Assembly: GCA_963806455.1 (NCBI GenBank)
Contig: CAWDXZ010000002.1
Coordinates: 1-64,000 of the forward strand
DNA from: Bog-756 sp963806455
GTDB taxonomy: Bacteria > Actinomycetota > Acidimicrobiia > Acidimicrobiales > RAAP-2
Direction of reading: 5' to 3'
Length of the DNA: 64,000 nucleotides
Of this stretch, positions 57,736 through 64,000 are shown in pieces (the first letter of the stretch is position 1; every line of letters starts with the position of its first letter). The notes under the pieces are model-generated. The model did no database searches. It worked only from the letters and a program-made list of their open reading frames with translations, and was not told where the DNA came from. The position numbers and the translations under genes were made by a program.

Positions 57736-58607
57736 TGTTCTCCAACTTCATGATCAATGCGTGGGAGGCGGCCACGGTTGTCGCCATCGTGGCAGGCGTG
57801 GTCGGGTTCTTCACGGTGCTGCGCGGTGCCGCCTTCGCCGCTCACTCTCTTCCCAACGGGGCCTTCGCCGGAGCGGCGGGGGCCTTCCTGATCGGCGCCA
57901 ACACCATCGTCGGCCTCGGCGTGTTCTCCCTGGCCGGGGCCGGGATGATCGCCGGGCTGGGCCGGCGGGCCCGAAGCGATGTCGCGACCGCTCTCACCAT
58001 CGTGCTGATGCTGGCGCTCGGTGACCTGTTCCTGTCACGCACCAGCGAGTACGCCTCCGAGATCTTCGCCCTGCTCTTCGGTGAGGTCCTCGGCGTCTCC
58101 ACCAGCAAGCTCGCCCCTACGGTGGTCATCGCCGCAGTGTGCATCGCGGCGGTCGTCGTCTTGTACCGGCCGCTGATGATCTCGTCGGTCGCGCCCGAGG
58201 TTGCTCAAGCCCGAGGCATCAACCCCCGGGTGATGGATCTGGCCTTCCTGGTTGTCATCGCGCTGGTTACGACCATGGCCGTCCCCGTGGTGGGCTCCCT
58301 TCTCATCTTCAGCCTGCTCATCGGCCCACCCGCCGCCGCTCGGTCCTTCACCAACCGCCCTCCGGTGGCGATGGGGCTGTCAGTGTTGTTCGCGCTCGTC
58401 ACCGTGTGGGTCGCCATTGCCGTGTCCTACGAGACGAACCTCCCCATCGGCTTCTTCGTCGGGGCCATCAGCGCTTTTGCTTACACCGTCGGGCGAACGT
58501 GGGCCGCCTGGCAACAAACCCGCGGCAGACAACGGCACGGTGCTCGGGACCGAGCCACCCTGGACGAGATTGCCGACCAGGGCAGAGCGAATGCGGTGGC
58601 CAGATGA
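57735..58607 (+). CDS. Zinc ABC transporter permease 2 (ZnuB-like)
   Basis: ATG 57735 overlaps the permease 1 stop in TGATG. The 290-residue ABC-3 permease has AAHSLPNGAFAGAAGAFLIG at the position of the GHALADIG motif, then VVIALVTTMAVPVVGSLLIF. It is paralogous to permease 1, so the transporter is probably a heterodimer. Confidence 0.9.
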   Translation: MFSNFMINAWEAATVVAIVAGVVGFFTVLRGAAFAAHSLPNGAFAGAAGAFLIGANTIVGLGVFSLAGAGMIAGLGRRARSDVATALTIVLMLALGDLFLSRTSEYASEIFALLFGEVLGVSTSKLAPTVVIAAVCIAAVVVLYRPLMISSVAPEVAQARGINPRVMDLAFLVVIALVTTMAVPVVGSLLIFSLLIGPPAAARSFTNRPPVAMGLSVLFALVTVWVAIAVSYETNLPIGFFVGAISAFAYTVGRTWAAWQQTRGRQRHGARDRATLDEIADQGRANAVAR

Positions 58608-59096
58608 CCCATCTGACCGCGACCAGAACTGAACATGTTCACCTCGGCCCAGCGCAGATAGCTGGCGGTTGCGGCAACCGCCAGATGCTGCAGGGGACGC
58701 GCAACACGCCGCGCCGGCAGGCCCTCCTAGAGGTTCTGGAGGCTGCCGATGGATTTCTCAGCGCCGCCGAGATTCACGTTCGTCTCGAGCGCGTACCTGG
58801 CTCCTCAGGGTCTGCGGGTGGGGATCGCCACTGTGTACAACCAGCTTCGGAAGCTGGCCCAGACCAGCACCGTCGACACCCTTCATGGCGACGACGTCGA
58901 GACCCGCTACTGGCTTCCCCGACGAGACACACACCACCACTATCTCGTGTGCCGGTCGTGTGGTAGGGCGCTCGAGATCGTGGCTGACCCCGTCGAGGAG
59001 TGGGCTGACGCACTGGGAGAGAGCGTTGGATTCCGTGAGGTCACCCATACCTTCGAGTTGTTCGGGCTGTGCGACCGCTGCGCCAATCCCGATTGA
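58604..59096 (+). pseudogene. Second Fur-family regulator, one frameshift
   Basis: ATG 58604 overlaps the permease stop (ATGA). The reading TPRRQALLEVLEAADGFLSA with AEIHVRLER moves, after a shift near 58791, to YLAPQGLRVGIATVYNQLRK and HHYLVCRSCGRALEIV, ending CDRC at 59090. All metal motifs survive. Its position as last gene of the operon suggests Zur-type feedback control. A single indel error would restore it. Confidence 0.75.
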
Positions 59097-59339
59097 GGAC
59101 GGACAGGCACGGCGAGGATGATTGAGCATCCGTCGAGCTGATGATCCTCGGCCCGACTCGAAGCTGAAGCGGTCTCGACATAATTGGACTCTTCGTGTCG
59201 ACAAAGCCCTGCAGAGATTCAGCCTCGGGTCTGCGTTATCGTTGCTTTCGGGCGTGAATTGCGAGGCCGATGGATCCGTCGAGCTGTCAAGGGTCGATAC
59301 TGTTCAATGCTGCCGGGGCCATGTCCTTCGCCTGAGGGG

Positions 59340-59610
59340 CCCCATCCCACTCGATCAGTAACCCCGGTGGCTGTTGCAGTGCTCGACGTACTCATGGACT
59401 ACAGAACCCGATGGAGCCTTGATCTGGGGATCAGCCGGCTAAAGGCGGCGAGCAGTGCTCGATCTGAGAATCGCAGATCGGACGGGCAACTTGGCGCCGA
59501 AGGACCGCCACCTCCTGGCCGAGCATGGCGACCTCGATGACGAGATCGGAGTCGTAGGCGAGTTAGAGAAACAATAACGCCATGGACCACTCTGGCGGTC
59601 ACATCCACTC
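59340..59610 (-). mobile_element. IS remnant, internally deleted
   Basis: On the minus strand, an N-terminal transposase piece (VIEVAMLGQEVAVLRRQVAR) is joined to a C-terminal one (EYVEHCNSHRG) with the middle missing. It is like the element at 21149, but shorter and without clear terminal repeats. Confidence 0.4.
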
Positions 59611-59885
59611 TGGAGAGAGGCCCAGTTCAAGGTTCCGGATGGGTTCGTGGCACCCTAGGAACCACCGGTACAGGTCACTGGGGATACACCGGCGGCGGCC
59701 GCCTTATCGGAGAGCGAGAGCTCGTGCCTCCCAGGCCGGGCGAGCACCTCGCCGATGGCTGAAGGATGCGTGATCTCGTCGTTGCCGAATCTGGACCTGT
59801 GATTCACACCTTTGCGCATGCCGCCAGATGACATCGGTCCTGTCCCCTCGGGAGCCATTTCGGGCAATACTGCGGACGTCGAAGC

Positions 59886-60888
59886 TCAGGCGGCCGAGCC
59901 GAGGAACGGCGCGTTGAACGAGAACACCCTACCGTCGGAGGCCGTGAGCCAGTAGCCGCCGGTGGCATCGTCGCTGAGCCCACCGATCACCGGTCGGTTG
60001 AGGACGATATTCCCGGTGGAACCGAAGAAGGGCCCGTCGAAGCAGAAGACGCCGCCGTCGGATGCCACCAACCGGCAACCCCCGCCGTCCGTGGCGGCGA
60101 TCATCCCGACCACCGGCCGGTTGAGCCGGGTGGCCCCGGTCGACCCATAGAAGGGCGCGTTGAACGAGAAGATCCCGCCGTCGGAGGCGACCAGCCAATA
60201 GCCACCCGTCTCCTGGTCGGCACCCATGCCCACCACCGGCTTGTTGAGGACTAGGTTGCCCGTCGAGCCGTAGAAGGCTGCGTTGCCGAAGGCGAAGACG
60301 CCACCGTCGGACGCCACTAACCAGTAGCCGCCTCCTTTCTCCGTCGACGCCATGCCCACAATCGGCTTGTTGAGACGGATGGCGCCCGTCGACCCGAAGA
60401 ACGGCGCGTTGAACGAGAAGATCCCACTGTCGGAGGCCACCAGCCAGTAGCCACGGGTCGCCGGGTCGATCGCCATGCCGACGATCGGTTTGTTGATCGG
60501 GATGCCGTCATGGCTCCGGAGCAGGCCGCACCACCGAAGGCAGCCACATCACCGGCGGCAGTGGTGGCGGTGGTGGCGGTGGTGGCGCGGAGCCCGGCGT
60601 GGTCACCGGGCTGGATGTACCGGGACCCGAGGTGCGGCCACCGGTGTCGGCGGCGATGACCGAGTAGGTGTAGGTCGTCCCCAGCTGGGCGCTCGTGTCG
60701 GTGAAGCTTGTGGTCGGTGCGTTGACCGTTCCAATCGCTGAGCCGTTCCGGTAGACGGTGTAGGACTTCACCGTGCCGCCGGCCTCGGTCGACGCCGACC
60801 AGGAGACCTGGACCGAAGTCGAGGAGGTCGCCACCGCGTTCACATTGCCCGGTGTCGTGGGGGATCCACCCGCCCCCGAGCCGACGGT
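59886..60888 (-). pseudogene. Detached Fn3 and YWLVASDGG-repeat tail
   Basis: Directly after the stop of the phosphoesterase, and in the same frame, the reading continues with a linker (TVGSGAGGSPTTPGNVNAVA) and a fibronectin type III domain (SSTSVQVSWSAS to GRTSGPGTSSPV), then a proline linker. A shift near 60500 leads to about five 39-residue units (GYWLVASDGGIFSFNAPFYG, STG, LNKPVVGM) ending at 59886. Such repeats are typical of secreted acidimicrobiia proteins. Confidence 0.75.
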
Positions 60889-62514
60889 CTAGGTCTGGAC
60901 ATCGAAGGTGTGACCGGCCGCGTTGGTCGGTGTGACCGTCACCTGGTTGCCGCTGACGGTGACCTGAAGGAAGCTGTAGACGTCAGCGGGGGACAGCGAG
61001 GATCCCGCCGGCGCGGACCCGCAGCTCGACCCTGTCCCGGTCGGCGGCGTCGTCCCCGGGCTCCAGCCGAGGGCGTACACACTCGCCCCGGCGTTGTCGC
61101 AGGATCCGCCGTCGACGGGCTCCAGAACCCCGCCACCTGTGCCGGCCACGTAGTTGGGGACTTGCTGTCCGGGTTGACTCGGGTTGACTCGGGCATACGT
61201 GTGGGCATGCCCGCCAAAGGCGACCCCGACCCCATTGGCGGCTAGCAGCTTCTCGAGGCTGGTGGCGGCGTTGGGGTTGGCCGAGCTGTTCTGGAGGTAG
61301 GGGTCGCTCGGCTGGCTGGAGCTGTCCGAGCGGAACGGGTAGTGGAAGACGGCGAGCTTGACCCTGCCAGGATGGGCCGCCAGATCGTGGGAGAGCCACT
61401 GGTACTCCGCCGAGGCCGTCTGCCAGTGCTCGTTGTAGTCCATCTCGTACTGCTGGCAGTTGCTGGTGTTTCCGGGGCATAGCGAACCGGTGGAGTTTCC
61501 CTGGTTCAGCTGCTCGTTCCTGGCGGCGTCGAGGACGTAGATGCGGACGTCACCGCTCTGGATGGCGTACCAGTCGTCGGGCTCGTTGAACGACGAGGTG
61601 ATGCCGAACCCGGGCGGATAGCTGTCGTAGGCGTAGGTGCCGCCCGACGACGATGCGGTGTTCGAAGTCGGGAAGATCTGCAGGCTTTGCTGGTTGAGGC
61701 CGTGATCCCCGTTGGCCTTGAAGGTGGGGATGCCGCCGGTCTCGGGCCAGTATGAAGGCCCGAAGAAGTCGCTGACCTCTGCGCCCGTCTGCTGGAGGTC
61801 ACCGAAGTTGGTCTGGTCGCCGTTGTTGTAGGCGGTATCACCGGCCAAGACGGCGAAGCGGGCCCCAGACTGCCCGATCAGCTTGTCCAAGGCCGCCTCG
61901 TCGGTGTTGAGGTTGCCGGGGAAGCCGAAGTTGGGGAGGGCGTAGTAGGTCTCGGCTGAGTCGTCGACGATGTCGAAGGTGAGCGACTTGGTGGAGCCGG
62001 CGGAATCCAGGGTGGTGAGAAGCTGGTCCGGTTGGGAGCCGGGGAGGAGGTCGGTCGCCCCGCTCGAGTCCCCGGAGAACACCGCGTAGCAATACCCCGT
62101 CCCCGCCGCCAGACCGGTGAGCGGCACCGACCATTGGTACTCGGTCGTGGTCCCGACGGTGAAGACATGGCTGGTCATGGAGCCGATCGCCGAGGTCGGG
62201 TTGACGGGACCGGGCAGCGAGGAGGGCGCGGCGATCGCCGACGGCGACCAGGTAGTCGTGCCGGTGGGGCAGGACCCGTTGGTGGCGGGAGCCACCTGGA
62301 CCGAGCCTGGATTACTCGTGGTCGTGGCCCAGTTCACATAGGCGGAGGTCTGGGTGAGGTCGCTCACGTACGGTGCGCGGCTGAGGGCGGCGCCGAACCC
62401 GCTTAACGGCGTGACCGGTATCGCCGTGTCCGATGGCGACGCTCCCGCCCGAAACATCGGCCATACGAAGGCGGTCACAGCTGTGAGCACGACCATGACG
62501 GCGCCGACGAGCAT
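60889..62514 (-). CDS. Secreted metallophosphoesterase (purple acid phosphatase-like)
   Basis: The 541-residue protein has an N-terminal hydrophobic signal (LVGAVMVVLTAVTAFVWPMF). An Fn3-like domain follows (SRAPYVSDLTQTSAYVNWAT), then a calcineurin-like domain with FAVLAGDTAYNNGDQTN, FKANGDHGLN, KLAVFHYPFRS and the metal-binding GGHAHTYARV. It probably hydrolyses phosphate esters outside the cell. The ATG at 62514 is the only in-frame start. TAG at 60889 ends it, but sequence beyond is in frame, so the original protein was longer. Confidence 0.8.
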   Translation of the reverse strand: MLVGAVMVVLTAVTAFVWPMFRAGASPSDTAIPVTPLSGFGAALSRAPYVSDLTQTSAYVNWATTTSNPGSVQVAPATNGSCPTGTTTWSPSAIAAPSSLPGPVNPTSAIGSMTSHVFTVGTTTEYQWSVPLTGLAAGTGYCYAVFSGDSSGATDLLPGSQPDQLLTTLDSAGSTKSLTFDIVDDSAETYYALPNFGFPGNLNTDEAALDKLIGQSGARFAVLAGDTAYNNGDQTNFGDLQQTGAEVSDFFGPSYWPETGGIPTFKANGDHGLNQQSLQIFPTSNTASSSGGTYAYDSYPPGFGITSSFNEPDDWYAIQSGDVRIYVLDAARNEQLNQGNSTGSLCPGNTSNCQQYEMDYNEHWQTASAEYQWLSHDLAAHPGRVKLAVFHYPFRSDSSSQPSDPYLQNSSANPNAATSLEKLLAANGVGVAFGGHAHTYARVNPSQPGQQVPNYVAGTGGGVLEPVDGGSCDNAGASVYALGWSPGTTPPTGTGSSCGSAPAGSSLSPADVYSFLQVTVSGNQVTVTPTNAAGHTFDVQT

Positions 62515-63085
62515 CCCTGAACTGCTTCGCCATAACCCACCAACCTCCCCACCAAAAGAGCACAGACAATACTGGACCCCGCCGACGTCGGCAATGGGAT
62601 TCTCCGGACCAGAGACGGGCGACGCCTGCCCGAACTCCCACCGCTGACGCGGTGCGTGTTATGGCCGTCACTTACCGCGTGCGACGACTCGAACATGGTG
62701 ATGGTGACTCGGAGGGGAGGACGAGGTCGACGGTCACCCCGAGGGGGAGCCTCTGCCCCCATCCGATCGGGTGTCGCGCCTGAATGGTCCAAATGTAGGG
62801 GACGGGCGCGTTGCCTTCGTTTCGACAGCATGGCGCACGTGGTTAGGTCAGTGTTGTGTGCGGATAGGGAAGGTCGCTGGGCGGGACTCCGGTCGAAGGT
62901 GCCCAGATCGCTGCCGGCTCGTGAGCGTTATCTCCGGACGAGTGCGCCGGGCTTCCTACTTTCGGCAAAGACCATGCACGAGCGGAGAAAAGCTTCTAGG
63001 GTTGTGACACGGTCAGCGACACTACAGCGGACTGGGTGGACGTAGCTGCTGGCCTTGGCAGCACCCGAGAACCTAAGGAGTCCCA
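62515..63085. other. No gene recognised
   Basis: This is the shared upstream region of the phosphoesterase (minus) and the membrane protein (plus). TGAATGGTCCAAAT near 62781 resembles the IS end at 32127. Otherwise nothing is visible. Confidence 0.35.
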
Positions 63086-63775
63086 ATGGCGGCAGTAATG
63101 GATGGTCCCTCGCACGTCCCCGGCCGTTGGTCGAAGATTGCACCTCTATTCGCAGTTCTATTCGTCGCCTTCGTGGTGGCCAGTGTGTTCGTCACGAACC
63201 CGCCAAATTCCGACGCCTCGCCTATCTCGATCCTTCACTACTACCGGACTCACAAGAATCAAGTCAGCATCTCGGCGGTCCTGATCCCTCCGGCTGTCGT
63301 GTTCGGTCTCATCTGGTTCAGTTACCTCCGCAGCTGGCTCCAGCGCCGCGACGTTGATCATCGATGGGGCACGATCACCTTTGCCGGAGGCATCCTGTTC
63401 GCGGTGACTGGTGGCGTCGCCGGTGGGGCTCTCGCCGCCCTGGGCGACTCCCCTGACCATCTGACGCTCTCCAGCGCCCAGACGCTCAACTATCTCCAGA
63501 ACGACTTGCCCGCGATCCTGAGCTCGATGGCGTTTGGCGTGATGGCGATAGCTGCCGGCATCGCCATGCTGAAAAGCGCCGTCCTGCCGAGATGGTTGGG
63601 ATGGGTGAGCCTCATCCTCGGCATCCTCGGTGTGGTCCCGGTCGGTGACTTCTTTGCCTTGCCAGCTATTGGCGTCTGGACACTCATCGTCGCTGGCGTC
63701 ATCTGGTTCCGCACTGACCCCGAGGGACCCCTTGTCGTGCCGACGAGCAGCAACCTTACTCAGGTGACGACCTGA
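63086..63775 (+). CDS. Integral membrane protein, five helices
   Basis: ATG 63086 follows AAGGAG. The intact 229-residue protein has helices IAPLFAVLFVAFVVASVFV, ISAVLIPPAVVFGLIWFSYL, TITFAGGILFAVTGGVAGGA, AFGVMAIAAGIAML and WLGWVSLILGILGVVPVGDF, with a possible last one. It belongs to a common actinobacterial group of unknown function. Confidence 0.75.
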   Translation: MAAVMDGPSHVPGRWSKIAPLFAVLFVAFVVASVFVTNPPNSDASPISILHYYRTHKNQVSISAVLIPPAVVFGLIWFSYLRSWLQRRDVDHRWGTITFAGGILFAVTGGVAGGALAALGDSPDHLTLSSAQTLNYLQNDLPAILSSMAFGVMAIAAGIAMLKSAVLPRWLGWVSLILGILGVVPVGDFFALPAIGVWTLIVAGVIWFRTDPEGPLVVPTSSNLTQVTT

Positions 63776-63908
63776 GCTTGTAGACCTCCCTGCGCGCGGT
63801 CGGAAATCTCAGCTCTGCCAGGTACTTGCCGAATGCCGCTCGGGGTCCAAGCGAAATCTGGGATTTTGATGTGGTGGCATGTGGTACAGAATCGCGTCGT
63901 TCGCGTCC
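63776..63908. other. Third partial copy of the tRNA-linked segment?
   Basis: GTGGTGGCATGTGGTACAGA near 63872, followed by TCGTTCG, resembles the start of the segments at 30240 and 46722. It is cut by the IS end at 63909. Confidence 0.35.
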
Positions 63909-64000
63909 TGAAGGGTGCCACTTGTAAATCGGGGCGACGGAAACGGTGCGGTTGCCGTCTATGGGACGATCTTTGGCCCGTCGGTGAGTGCTTGCGAAGG
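63909..64000 (-). mobile_element. Left end of an IS running off the window
   Basis: TGAAGGGTGCCACTTGTAAA at 63909 and the following bases match the left end of the IS at 25605. The element continues past the window edge. Confidence 0.7.

Noticed and set aside
59886..60476. CRISPR-like regular repeats
   Set aside because: The periodicity is about 117 bases and matches the 39-residue coding units YWLVASDGG, with diverged DNA and no spacers.
60556..60590. GGTGGTGGC-type simple repeat
   Set aside because: On the coding strand it encodes a proline linker between the Fn3 domain and the repeats, not a regulatory microsatellite.

Overview
The window is high-GC DNA that looks like an actinobacterium, most likely an acidimicrobiia-type lineage. 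The evidence is several mycothiol-dependent maleylpyruvate-isomerase (MPI/DinB) genes, an F420-type LLM oxidoreductase fragment, a DUF1918 protein, and a secreted protein with YWLVASDGG repeats. This placement is inference from gene content; no rRNA is present. The window is unusually decayed: most genes outside a few islands carry frameshifts, truncations or insertion-sequence (IS) scars, so it is either an accessory gene graveyard or partly affected by indel sequencing errors.

The central feature is a gene set present twice. Copy 2 is contiguous and intact (38456-45137). It holds a signal-less periplasmic-binding-fold protein preceded by a coupled 27-residue micro-ORF, a divergent small helical protein, a radical SAM protein with a C-terminal CCSEP tail, an ATP-grasp protein, an IscA/Nfu-like iron-sulfur protein, a DUF169 protein and a small CxxC protein. 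Copy 1 is split and permuted. The radical SAM to CxxC part lies at about 9470-14302. The binding-protein part lies at 19392-21143, with frameshifted mreB, catalase and other remnants between. In copy 1 the ATP-grasp gene is broken and the Nfu gene is shifted near its start. The two copies are roughly 90-96% identical by eye.

Other regions: 0.5-7.2 kb holds broken regulators, a transporter binding protein, an MPI gene and a sterol desaturase. 7.2-8.4 kb is an IS. 21.1-29.3 kb holds IS remnants, a broken FkbM methyltransferase, YceI, an MPI-transposase chimera, half of a DUF2961 gene, and a broken cyclase. 30.2-30.4 kb and 46.7-46.9 kb are direct copies of a segment ending in the 3' half of tRNA-Gly(GCC). 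30.7-37.7 kb has an orphan 293-residue protein, an IS nest, a ferredoxin, a tandem HTH protein, a TenA pair and a broken nitronate monooxygenase. The second half of the DUF2961 gene appears at 45.7 kb, 20 kb from the first.

The right third is healthier. 48.5-51.0 kb is an autoregulated-looking TetR/ABC-2 efflux operon. 53.7-59.1 kb is a zinc locus: ArsR, a His-rich protein and Fur on one strand, and a ZnuA-ZnuC-ZnuB-ZnuB uptake operon with a frameshifted Fur on the other, with palindromic operator candidates between them. 59.9-62.5 kb encodes a secreted phosphoesterase whose Fn3 and repeat tail is cut off by an in-frame stop. The window ends at the left edge of another IS copy.
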